From Legionella saoudiensis (lineage in GTDB: Bacteria > Pseudomonadota > Gammaproteobacteria > Legionellales > Legionellaceae), in the NCBI RefSeq assembly GCF_001465875.1, contig NZ_LN901318.1:1-64000 (forward strand): DNA of 64,000 nt. The letters are read 5' to 3'. The position numbers and the translations under genes are program-made. The notes beneath the pieces were generated by a model, which saw nothing but the letters and a program-made list of their open reading frames with translations, did no database searches and was not told the origin of the DNA. Positions 26,848 through 36,162 of this stretch are shown here, piece by piece (the stretch's first letter is position 1; each line of letters starts with the position of its first letter).

Positions 26848-28026
26848 TTAAAAAACCTTGATTTCGGGTGTTTGCGCAAGTCCTTCGTTTGCAACAGAGA
26901 CAACGGGGGCTTTTTCAGAAAACAAACCCAATCCTGTTTGTGAAGCAGAGTGTTGTAAGGTGGGGCGCGGTGGCGTTTCAGGCTCATCGAATCGCTCTAC
27001 GACTGAATCTAACTTGTTGAAGAGTTGTCTTTGTTGATTTAATAAATTATGAAACTCGTTTGTTGCTTCTGTGTAGCGCTCTGTTGTTGCAGAAATGTGT
27101 GTAGTTGTTTGGGTTAGTACCTCGTTTAGGCTTTCAAAGCGCTGCTGATTATTCTCAATAAAGTCAGTAATCTTTTTCTCAAAGACCGCTCGTTGTTCTT
27201 CACTAAGTGTCATCATGCCGGTGAAGTTGCTTAAAGTTTTCTTGAGAATTTGTATTGTAGTTTGGTGCTTTACTCGTTCGGCCCCCATCTCTGATTCAAC
27301 CTGGCCAATTCGCATAATTTGTTCTGTTAACTGAATTTTAGTGTGTTCGTACTCTTTACGTACCGATTCAAGCTGAGCGTTAATTTGTTCATATAAGTCT
27401 GAATGAAGTGCGGATGCAGCAATGAGTTGTGCCGCTTGGGTTTCTAAGTCGTGAACTAACTTTAGTTGTTGTTCTTCTGTTGTTTTTAATCTATTTATTG
27501 TTAATGAGAGCGTGGTGCGTTCCTCCTCTAACCGAGAAACATTCTCTGATAATTTCGTGTTTTCAGTATGTATTTTTTCTATTTCTTGTTTTAATTGTTC
27601 GTGTAATTCATGTGTTAGTTCAATGATTGAGGTTTGAAGCGTATTCAAATCTTTAACAATATCTTTGAATTTCTGAGTGTTTAATGAAGCTTGTTGATGA
27701 TGTGAAGTAAGTAAATTATCTCCCACAATGTAAATTGCGGAAACAAATAAGCTAATAGTAAGTAAAACAGCAAACTGCATCAGAATACTAATGAGCAACG
27801 AGGGAACAATGATCGTAACGCCAAGGCCAATTCTCCACCAAAGGGGCTGATTCCCCCAATAAGTCGCCATTTGTGTAAGTTGGCTGTGATCTCGTGCAAA
27901 GGCATCAAGTGCATGGTCAAGGAGTTGCTGTAATTCCTTTAAGCGTTCGTGCGTTGTTTTAATTTGTTCAGCTTTCAAGGCGAGTGAATCAGTTGCAGAG
28001 GTTGTTTGAGGGGCGGTACGTGTCAT
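26848..28026 (-). CDS. Inner-membrane coiled-coil protein, possible effector
   Basis: A 392-residue protein with a cytosolic N-terminal helix, a paired membrane segment at 65-105 (RIGLGVTIIVPSLLISILMQ, then AVLLTISLFVSAIYIVGDNL) and a coiled coil over 110-340. The membrane part resembles that of the 19282-20103 protein. Membrane-plus-coiled-coil layout is typical of Legionella vacuole-membrane effectors, but also of structural proteins. The promoter is not clear. Confidence 0.6.
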   Translation of the reverse strand: MTRTAPQTTSATDSLALKAEQIKTTHERLKELQQLLDHALDAFARDHSQLTQMATYWGNQPLWWRIGLGVTIIVPSLLISILMQFAVLLTISLFVSAIYIVGDNLLTSHHQQASLNTQKFKDIVKDLNTLQTSIIELTHELHEQLKQEIEKIHTENTKLSENVSRLEEERTTLSLTINRLKTTEEQQLKLVHDLETQAAQLIAASALHSDLYEQINAQLESVRKEYEHTKIQLTEQIMRIGQVESEMGAERVKHQTTIQILKKTLSNFTGMMTLSEEQRAVFEKKITDFIENNQQRFESLNEVLTQTTTHISATTERYTEATNEFHNLLNQQRQLFNKLDSVVERFDEPETPPRPTLQHSASQTGLGLFSEKAPVVSVANEGLAQTPEIKVF

Positions 28027-28269
28027 AATCCTTTTCCTTGTTTGATGACATTAGATAAAACCATGCAAGGTAAAACCAGCGGTTGATGATTTAAAAACGC
28101 TCATTATACTGCGCAATAAATTACCAGTCATTAAAAATTTCACCAATGTAATGCTTCATGTGCGGGTTAAAATATAACCTATTGTTATATAATAATTAAT
28201 AGAAGAATGCTCGCGAGAGTTACGTCACTAAGTCTTCTGAACAGGGCGCTTATTAGGCACAATTATTGA

Positions 28270-29109
28270 TTAGGTTCGTTTCTTTTTGACTGCTTCTGGA
28301 GAACGGGAAGCGGTTTTCTTCTTCTTGCCCATACTTTCTTTAAGTAAAGCAATGAAGTCAACTACTGAATCGCGACTTTGAGTAGCTGCTTTGGAAACTT
28401 TTTTGCCTGATTTTTTAAGTTTCGCTGTTTCCTTATCTAACCATTTTTGCATCGTTTCGCGGTATTCATTATGGTATTTTTCAGGATACCAGGCGGTGGA
28501 CATGTCTTTAATTAAGGCCTCTGCCATTTTAATTTCTTTGTCAGTAACTTTATAGACTTTTAGTTCTTCTCGGGGAACATTTACTTCTTCCTCTTCGCGG
28601 ATTTCGTCTGCAAAATGGATTAAATATAAAAGTAATGCGTGATCGTGCGGAATAACAAGACTTAACGATTCTTTTGTCCGAATAATTACCTTGGCTACTC
28701 CTACTTTATTTGTATTTTTAAGGGCTTCTCTTATAAGAACATAAGTTTTTTTATTTTTACTTTCCGGTTGCAGGTAGTAGGGTTTTGAATAATAAAGGTT
28801 ATCTATTTCTTTCAAATCAACAAACTCCTCGATATTTATTGATTGAAACACATCAGGACTTTCTTTTTGAAACGCCCCTTCATTCACAATGATGTAACTG
28901 CCTTTTTCATATTCCCAGCCTTTAACTATATTTTCCCAGGGAACTTCTTTCCCGGTGTCTTCATTAACACGTTGATACCTAACGCGAGAGTTTGTTGTTG
29001 AATCAAGGAGATGAAACTTTAGGTCATTATTTTCCTCTACAGATACTAAGGACACAGGGATAGATACCAGCCCAAATGAAATTTCGCCTTTCCAAATTGA
29101 TTTAGCCAT
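28270..29109 (-). CDS. ku: Bacterial Ku, DNA end-binding protein
   Basis: A 279-residue Ku homologue of normal length that would bind double-strand ends for non-homologous end joining. Family features are MAKSIWKGEISFGLVSIPVS at the start, DLKFHLLDSTTNSRVRYQRV, and the C-terminal part of the ring DKEIKMAEALIKDMSTAW. The tail is lysine-rich, as is common for DNA-contacting Ku tails. No ligD ligase is found in the window, so a host ligase would be needed. The neighbouring minus-strand gene upstream is a sensor kinase 39 bp away. Confidence 0.95.
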   Translation of the reverse strand: MAKSIWKGEISFGLVSIPVSLVSVEENNDLKFHLLDSTTNSRVRYQRVNEDTGKEVPWENIVKGWEYEKGSYIIVNEGAFQKESPDVFQSINIEEFVDLKEIDNLYYSKPYYLQPESKNKKTYVLIREALKNTNKVGVAKVIIRTKESLSLVIPHDHALLLYLIHFADEIREEEEVNVPREELKVYKVTDKEIKMAEALIKDMSTAWYPEKYHNEYRETMQKWLDKETAKLKKSGKKVSKAATQSRDSVVDFIALLKESMGKKKKTASRSPEAVKKKRT

Positions 29110-29148
29110 AATACCCTCTGTTGATGAGAATTTTGGTAAATACGCATT

Positions 29149-31488
29149 TTAGCGATTAAGCCATCGACTTAAGGCTTCTATAGTTTCTTCATTCACCTTA
29201 ATGAGCTGCAGATAGAGCGGCTCCAATAATGAGCGGTGTCCTTCTTTATAATAGCGTTCAAGATACTGACACGCATAGCTCATTTTAAGGATGCCCAGAT
29301 AATTTACTCCACCTTTGATTTTGTGTGCGAGCTCTTCAACTTTATGCCAATTTAAATGTTGGTACTCTAACTTCATTTGATGAATGTCTTTTTGTATTTC
29401 ATCGGAGAGGTAGGTATTCAAGAGTGTTGCAAGTAAGTTTAGATCCGGAATATGCGTCAGAGCACGTTGTTCATCAAATAGAGCAAAAGCATCTAATTGA
29501 AAGAGCTCTTCTTCGGTTTTGGGTAAACCTGCTCCCAAAAATAGTGGTTTATCCAAACCCGGGTTATTTTTAGGTACTAACGACGCTGGATTTAGTACTC
29601 GATGGATGCATTGTTCTAAGCTGTTGATTGATGCAGGTTTACTTAATACATCGTTCATTCCAGCACGCTGACATTCTTCCCATGCAGTTTCTTTAGCATG
29701 GCCTGTTAGGCCTATGATGGGAGTGATGGATTGATTTAATACACGTTCCTTATTGCGAATTCGAGTGCTTAATTGTGTCCCAGAGATACCCGGTAAGCCA
29801 ATATCCGTAATGATTAAATCCACCGGATTTGTTTGTAACAAAGTCCACGCGTCCTCTCCAGAGGTGGCAGAAATAAAGGAGTAACCTTCTTGGGAGAGCA
29901 TCATTTCCAGAGTTTTCAAGGCAATGACATTATCTTCCACCAATAAAAGGTGGGCTTTTTTTGAGGCCGCTTTCGAAGGAGGGGAGGGTGAAGCTTGAAC
30001 CTTGCTCAGGGCTGGGGCTTCACCTAAAGGACATTGCACGTCAAAATGAAAAGTGGTTCCTTCTCCTACCTTACTGGTCAAAGTGATATGTCCTCCTAAT
30101 AAGGTGACATAAGATTGGGCAATGTGTAAGCCCAAGCCATGGCCGGTATAAATTTCTTTATACGAGGAGCTCACTTTAAAAAAGCGTTGGAATACTTGAG
30201 ATTGCACCTCTTCCGGGATTCCAATTCCGGTATCGGACACCCCTAACTTTAAATGTACAGTCGATTCACCCAGGTGCAGGCATTCAATTGATAAGGTAAT
30301 GCATCCAGACTGAGTAAATTTGATGGCGTTACCCAGAAGATTTAATAAAATTCGATGAATTTTATTGCGGTCGCTGCGTATATAACGTGGTACATTCGGT
30401 GCAATATGAGCCTTTAAAGCAAGGTGTTTTAACGAGGTAGCCGGTGTTTCCAAACGAATTAAATCGTCAATACACTGGTGCAGGTCAAACGATTCTGTTT
30501 TAACGTCGGTTTCTCGTAGATTTCCGGCACGCACATCATCTAAAATATCATTGAGCATATGCAATAGCTCTTTACCACTGTCATGGAGCATGTGGGCTTT
30601 ATCTCTGTCCTCCTGGTTATTGAGGCTCTGCTCTAACAGTTCAGATAGACCAATAACCCCAGTCAAAGGTGTTCTGATGTCATGGCTTATGTTGGCAATG
30701 AATTCAGTTTTGGCTATGTTGGCTGCCTCAGCAAGTTCACGTGCTTGCTTCAAAGCGGTGATGTCTGTAGAAATACCCGCTACCCCTGTAACTTCACCTT
30801 GTTGATTGTATAAGGGGACTCTATTGGTTAAGAAATAAAAAGAAGAACCCTCTGGATTGGGAATCGGTGGATCTTCGCTGTCTAATATAGGCGTTCCCTT
30901 ATTAATCACGGTTAAATCGTCATTTTTAAGTTTTTCTGCTAACCCTTCTGGCCACTGACAGAGTTGAGATAACTCTTCGTAGGATTTACCGATAAATTCT
31001 TCTTTGTTCATTTGAAGCATATTGAGCACGTTTTGATTACAACCTACCATAAGACACTCTTTATTCATCCAATACACATTACACGGCATGTTTTCAATGA
31101 GAGACTCTAAATTATGAATGGTTTCCTTGTCTTTGCTTTGAGTAAAATTGAGGGTTTGCACTAAATAGTACTTGGTATCTTCAAATTCGATCGTTTCAAA
31201 AGACCAGGTTAATTCGATGCCTTGGTAAATAAGTTTTTTACTTTGGGCGTTTTGAGCCTGATGAACAAAAGCCAGGAGTTTGGCATCTATTTGTTTTTGG
31301 GTACAAAAAGTCGAAAAATTGACTTCATGCACCTCATTATTGGCGCATTGAAATATTTGTTTTGCACTATCATTAATAAAAAGGATATTCAATTGCTCAT
31401 CAAGGATGAAAAAAAGCTCACTTAACTTGGTGGCTAATACCTGCTCCATAAGATTGAAAAAGCCTTGTGATTTATAGTTTGTATTCAT
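29149..31488 (-). CDS. Hybrid sensor histidine kinase (PAS-PAS-HisKA-HATPase-REC-HPt)
   Basis: About 779 residues from the ATG at 31488. Numbering below uses the frame from 31497. Two PAS-like domains lie at about 15-120 and 130-250. The H-box ANISHDIRTPLTG carries His272, the N-box is LLNLLGNAIKF and the G-boxes are SDTGIGIP and GHGLGL. A receiver domain has its phosphoacceptor at about Asp565 (LIITDIGLPG), and a C-terminal HPt domain has His725 (ELAHKIKGG). The layout supports an internal phosphorelay like that of ArcB. There is no membrane segment, so it probably senses a cytosolic signal. No cognate regulator is adjacent. Confidence 0.93.
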   Translation of the reverse strand: MNTNYKSQGFFNLMEQVLATKLSELFFILDEQLNILFINDSAKQIFQCANNEVHEVNFSTFCTQKQIDAKLLAFVHQAQNAQSKKLIYQGIELTWSFETIEFEDTKYYLVQTLNFTQSKDKETIHNLESLIENMPCNVYWMNKECLMVGCNQNVLNMLQMNKEEFIGKSYEELSQLCQWPEGLAEKLKNDDLTVINKGTPILDSEDPPIPNPEGSSFYFLTNRVPLYNQQGEVTGVAGISTDITALKQARELAEAANIAKTEFIANISHDIRTPLTGVIGLSELLEQSLNNQEDRDKAHMLHDSGKELLHMLNDILDDVRAGNLRETDVKTESFDLHQCIDDLIRLETPATSLKHLALKAHIAPNVPRYIRSDRNKIHRILLNLLGNAIKFTQSGCITLSIECLHLGESTVHLKLGVSDTGIGIPEEVQSQVFQRFFKVSSSYKEIYTGHGLGLHIAQSYVTLLGGHITLTSKVGEGTTFHFDVQCPLGEAPALSKVQASPSPPSKAASKKAHLLLVEDNVIALKTLEMMLSQEGYSFISATSGEDAWTLLQTNPVDLIITDIGLPGISGTQLSTRIRNKERVLNQSITPIIGLTGHAKETAWEECQRAGMNDVLSKPASINSLEQCIHRVLNPASLVPKNNPGLDKPLFLGAGLPKTEEELFQLDAFALFDEQRALTHIPDLNLLATLLNTYLSDEIQKDIHQMKLEYQHLNWHKVEELAHKIKGGVNYLGILKMSYACQYLERYYKEGHRSLLEPLYLQLIKVNEETIEALSRWLNR

Positions 31489-31594
31489 TACTAACAATAT
31501 CCTTCACACATAGTGCTTGTTTATTGTGCATTCATGGGCATAATAGAGATCGTTTTGAGATTAATTATAGACTAAGAATAAAGAGGGGTGGGAT

Positions 31595-34500
31595 ATGAGC
31601 ATAAGCTGTCTTCTTATGGGCGAGGATAGTTTGTTGATTCAGTGCGGTCAGTTCCTTTTAGATAAAGGCCACCACATAAAATGGGTAATTTCACCCGTTA
31701 AATCAATTCAGTATTGGTGTGAAGACAACAACATTGCGTGGTGTGTTTCATTTGATGAGCTTTTTCCTACGGACGATAATCGTGTTGATTACTTGTTTAG
31801 TATTGTTAACAGCACCATATTGACGCAAAAACAATTAGACATCGCACGGTTGGGCGCGATTAATTATCATGACTCTCTATTACCTTCCTATGCGGGTGTT
31901 AACGCCACAACCTGGTCTTTAATTAATGGCGAATCGACTCATGGAATCACCTGGCATGAGCTCAATGTTGAAATTGATGCAGGAAGCATCATCCATCAAA
32001 GTCGTGTTCCTATATTTAATGAGGATACGGCGCTTACACTTAATTTAAGATGTTTTGAAGCAGCAATTAATGGGTTTGAACAGGTGATTAAGGCCATTGA
32101 AACGTCCACCATCCAGAGACAAATCCAAGATATAAAACAGCGTAGTTACTATGGCGTAACACATGTTGTCCCTGATTTGGGGTTTATTAATTGGAATACT
32201 GCTCGTGCACGTGATATCGAGCGGACAAATCGCGCCTTGACCTTTGGCCATTACAATAACAATGTGGGGTTATTAAAATTATACTTAGGGCATAATGCGG
32301 TGGTTGTACGTGAGGTAAAGCCAGTTGAAGATGAGGAAATTGCACGCATCGGAGGCCAATTACTGGCTATTAAGCCGGAAGGATTATTGATTTCCACTCA
32401 ATGTGGCTCTGTTTTGTTAAATGGTTTTTACACCCTATACGGTGTTCCATTATCAATGGATGAGCTAGTGCGTTGCGCTAACTTGCGAGTGAACTCCATG
32501 CTTCCTTGTTTTGATGGGGCGCTAATACAGCACTACCATCCTTTATATAAGAAGTGCTTAAAAGAAGAACCGTTTTGGCTCAAACAACTCCTAAGAGCAG
32601 AGGAGCATACTTTATTTTCAAAAATGGCTACGGATTCTAATAGTACATACAAACAATTGGGATCTGTTTGTAGCGATTCTTATGCAATGGAGAATGTTCG
32701 TTATCAGTTATTGGTTTGTGTTTTTATTTATTTGTATCGTTTGAACAATTATGAGCCGTTCACCGTTTTTTATAATGATGATGAACTCAACGAGCTCGGC
32801 TTATGTGGCGGAATTTTTTCTAGTTTACTACCTCTTACCTTTGAATCTGATCGTGAAATCACACCCCAACAGTTGATGCAGGAACTCACTGAGCAGATTA
32901 ATGAGATTAAAACGCATGGAACTTACCTTACTGATATCTTCATGCGTCATCCTGACTTGGAAACCAAACAAATTGACTTTGTGATTACCTTGGGTCTTTC
33001 TAAAAAAGAACAGGACGTGCCTCCAAACTCACTGATTCATTTTGAAATTAACGAGCAAAATGAATTAGTAATTTATCATCGATTGAATAAAAAACATCAG
33101 GGCGGTGGTTTGTCTTCTATTTTAACGAATATGCCGCAGCATTTGGAAAATATTCTTCAATGGATGTATCAAAACTCCAATCAACCCATCCATAATATGT
33201 GCTTTTTAACGACTATGGAGCGTGAAAACCTTAATGATTGGGGGGTAGGGCAGAACGAAGAATTACCCTCAACGTCCATTACTCAACTATTTGAACACCA
33301 GGTCATTACCCATCCTGAGCGCATTGCGATTTATGAAAATAACTATGAATTTTCTTATCATCATTTATGGGAACAAAGTGAAAAAATAGCGTCTTTTATT
33401 AATACGCTTAATCTTCCTCAGCAGACCTTAATTGGGATATATATTCCGCGAAGTCATAACATGCTGGCTTTAATTTTGGGAATTCTTAAAGCGGGTTGTG
33501 TTTATGTTCCACTCGACCTTCGATACCCTCTGCTTAAAATAGAGATGATCATTAACGAGTCGAAGTTAACTCATTTAATGACTATAGAAAGCCAGATGCC
33601 TGCATTGATGAATCAATTTGGACAGAGCGTACATTTATACAATGCAGAAGAATTGTTGGCACGCAATGAGAATTCTTTGTCGCTTAATCAAGACCTCGAA
33701 AATCCATCGGTGAATAATCCACTGGCTTATATTATGTTTACCTCAGGAACAACAGGAACGCCTAAAGGTGTGATGGTGTCTCAAAAGAATGTAATCAATT
33801 ATTGCCATTGGTTTACTCAAAGTAATGGATTTACAGCCGATTCGATTATCGATTTCTCTTCTTCCTTAGCCTTTGATTTATCTGTGCCTTGTACTTTAGC
33901 ACCACTCTTGGTAGGCGGTGCATTGGCTATTTGTGATGAACAGCAAAAAATAAATCCTAAATTGTATTTGCAGCATCTGAAACGATACGCCATAACGCAT
34001 ACTGAGTTGACGCCAGGGTATTTGGAGTTATTGTTGCACTATCCTGAAGACATTAAACAGTTAGGTGATTTGCGCTATGTATTGCTTGGCGCGGATGTGG
34101 TGCATACAGAAGAGGTGACTCAATGGTTAGCCTTATGTCCCACCAGCACAATAGTTAATGAATATGGACCTACAGAAACTACCGTTTCTGCAACTTCTTA
34201 TTGTGTGACGGAGCTCAATGATTTAACGGAGGCCAGTGTTCCTATTGGCCGACCGGCTTTCAATAGCACCTGCTATTTATTGGATAAATATTTTAATTTG
34301 TGTCCTATCGGAATGATGGGCGAATTATATATTGGCGGTGCTCAAGTCACAGAAGGATACCTTGGAAAGCCTGAATTAACCGAGCAAAAGTTTATTAAAA
34401 TGAAGTTCAATGAATTTGAGGAGACTTTATATAAGACTGGAGATTTAGCCAGCTGGCTACCTAAAGGCCATTTACAGTTTTTTGGTAGAAACGACCATCA

Positions 34501-35785
34501 AGTTAAAATTCAGGGTTATCGCATTGAACTACCCGCTATAGAGTCAATCCTTATGAAACATGAGGCTATTTTTCAAGCGGTGGTCGTGATTCGAGAAGAG
34601 CGCCATAAAGAAAAGTATTTGAGAGCGTATATTGTTTCCGAAGACAAAAATATCAATACCCATCAAATCAAAGAGTTTCTGGCTTTGTATTTGCCTGCGT
34701 ACATGCATCCAAAAGAGTTTTGTGTTGTTTCTTCTATTCCTTTAAAAGAAAATGAAAAAATAGATTTTGATACATTGGAACGGCAAGCCAGTATTTTGCT
34801 GGCGTATAATCCTGAATTATCAAATCAAGCACTCAATGATACCCAAAGAATTTGCCTTGAGATTTGGCAGAAAGCATTTTTGTCGCAAGTGATTCATCTT
34901 GAGGATAATTTTTTTGAACTCGGAGGCGATTCACTGTTAGCCTTACAAATCATTTCTGCCTTAAAAAGCCATTTTAAATTACCAATTCCCCTCTCTGTGC
35001 TGTTTGAGTACCCTGATATTATTTCGCTTGCTCATCAATTGGATTTATTGGTTGCGGAAGGTAGAAGTACGCACGCTCACGCTTCTTCAAGCGTCATTAA
35101 ATTATCATCGGGGCCTCATAAGACGCCCTTATTTTTGGTTCATCCGGTAGGCGGCTCGGTCTTTTGGTATCAACAATTAGCTCAAAGATTAGATGGGAAA
35201 TACACTATTTATGGGATAGAGGATCAGAGCATTAATGGTCATTTGCGCCGATTTGCATCAATTTCGGAGATGGCACAATTCTATTTGGAAGAAATCGATA
35301 AAGTATATCAAGGTGAGGAATATTGTTTAGGCGGTGCTTCATTTGGTGCAACTGTGGCAGTTGAGATGGCGAATCAGTTAATGCGGTCTAACAAGTCTGT
35401 TACATTTTTAGGACTGTTCGATGGATGGGCAAAATACCCAGATTCGCTAATCAAGTCGAATACGATGGGGCTATTGAGCAAAAATGAGGAGATAGGACAA
35501 CAAACAAGCGAACATCTACAAGAACTAGAAGAGTATAGGAAAAAACTACTATTGGCATTTAAGCTTCCTACTATTCGTTCCGACATCACGTTATTTAAAG
35601 CAAAGGATCTTTGGGATGCTTTTGTTCTAGCTGATGATCCTTTTAACGGGTGGGAGCCTTTTGTTGAACACGAGATCACGGTGCATGCGATTCCTGGCAC
35701 ACATGAAACTATGTTTTTTGAATCTAACGTGGATCATTTGGCGAATCTTGTGGAATTAGAGGCTTTTTCGAAAAGAAAACGGTGA
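31595..35785 (+). CDS. Formyltransferase-NRPS hybrid (F - partial C - A - T - TE)
   Basis: A 1396-residue single-module peptide synthetase. Residues 1-310 are an Fmt-like formyltransferase with the catalytic triad region NYHDSLLPSYAG (Asn90, His92) and Asp128. Residues 350-545 resemble only the C-terminal half of a condensation domain; HHxxxDG is absent. The adenylation domain (565-1060) has MFTSGTTGTPKG and EYGPTE. The carrier domain has Ser1113 in LGGDSL, and the thioesterase has Ser1249 in GGASFGA. By eye the pocket residues read D-L-P-E-L-G-E-V-S, nearest to Asn-type codes (uncertain). It may release an N-formyl amino acid. SD GAGGGG. Confidence 0.92.
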   Translation: MSISCLLMGEDSLLIQCGQFLLDKGHHIKWVISPVKSIQYWCEDNNIAWCVSFDELFPTDDNRVDYLFSIVNSTILTQKQLDIARLGAINYHDSLLPSYAGVNATTWSLINGESTHGITWHELNVEIDAGSIIHQSRVPIFNEDTALTLNLRCFEAAINGFEQVIKAIETSTIQRQIQDIKQRSYYGVTHVVPDLGFINWNTARARDIERTNRALTFGHYNNNVGLLKLYLGHNAVVVREVKPVEDEEIARIGGQLLAIKPEGLLISTQCGSVLLNGFYTLYGVPLSMDELVRCANLRVNSMLPCFDGALIQHYHPLYKKCLKEEPFWLKQLLRAEEHTLFSKMATDSNSTYKQLGSVCSDSYAMENVRYQLLVCVFIYLYRLNNYEPFTVFYNDDELNELGLCGGIFSSLLPLTFESDREITPQQLMQELTEQINEIKTHGTYLTDIFMRHPDLETKQIDFVITLGLSKKEQDVPPNSLIHFEINEQNELVIYHRLNKKHQGGGLSSILTNMPQHLENILQWMYQNSNQPIHNMCFLTTMERENLNDWGVGQNEELPSTSITQLFEHQVITHPERIAIYENNYEFSYHHLWEQSEKIASFINTLNLPQQTLIGIYIPRSHNMLALILGILKAGCVYVPLDLRYPLLKIEMIINESKLTHLMTIESQMPALMNQFGQSVHLYNAEELLARNENSLSLNQDLENPSVNNPLAYIMFTSGTTGTPKGVMVSQKNVINYCHWFTQSNGFTADSIIDFSSSLAFDLSVPCTLAPLLVGGALAICDEQQKINPKLYLQHLKRYAITHTELTPGYLELLLHYPEDIKQLGDLRYVLLGADVVHTEEVTQWLALCPTSTIVNEYGPTETTVSATSYCVTELNDLTEASVPIGRPAFNSTCYLLDKYFNLCPIGMMGELYIGGAQVTEGYLGKPELTEQKFIKMKFNEFEETLYKTGDLASWLPKGHLQFFGRNDHQVKIQGYRIELPAIESILMKHEAIFQAVVVIREERHKEKYLRAYIVSEDKNINTHQIKEFLALYLPAYMHPKEFCVVSSIPLKENEKIDFDTLERQASILLAYNPELSNQALNDTQRICLEIWQKAFLSQVIHLEDNFFELGGDSLLALQIISALKSHFKLPIPLSVLFEYPDIISLAHQLDLLVAEGRSTHAHASSSVIKLSSGPHKTPLFLVHPVGGSVFWYQQLAQRLDGKYTIYGIEDQSINGHLRRFASISEMAQFYLEEIDKVYQGEEYCLGGASFGATVAVEMANQLMRSNKSVTFLGLFDGWAKYPDSLIKSNTMGLLSKNEEIGQQTSEHLQELEEYRKKLLLAFKLPTIRSDITLFKAKDLWDAFVLADDPFNGWEPFVEHEITVHAIPGTHETMFFESNVDHLANLVELEAFSKRKR

Positions 35786-36162
35786 ATTAAATGTACCTGT
35801 TTCTAATAATTACCAAGTCATAATGATTGTTCGTTCCTCGCAATAGTTGCTCCTCTTTGGCAACTATTTGAACGTGGAAAAAGCAACCTTAAGGCTTCGG
35901 GTTAATATCATATTATATTATATTATATTATGTCATATCATATGATGGAATATGAATTGCAAAGGAGTATGATATTTTTTGCAAAAGCCCCCATTGGGAC
36001 TCTTTGTATATAAATGAAGAAAGAATATCAGGATATTTTGATGAGGAGTAATCTGCTTGTACGACTAGCACTCCAAAACGTTTAGTTCAGTTGTCCTAAG
36101 TAAAACTTAAAACAGATTTAACCCCCACAACTAAGAATTTAATATCTTTAGGATAGTTGAAT
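35786..36162. other. Intergenic stretch with a short tandem TATTA repeat
   Basis: No gene is seen. Four perfect copies of TATTA lie at 35911-35930, followed by palindromic CATATCATATGATG sequence. The stretch is very AT-rich near the repeat. It must hold the promoter of the KAP NTPase gene. The AGGA at about 36150 is that gene's SD. Confidence 0.5.

Noticed and set aside
35911-35930. Four TATTA repeats as iterons of an origin
   Set aside because: Too short and simple, no replication gene nearby; a low-complexity tract is more likely.
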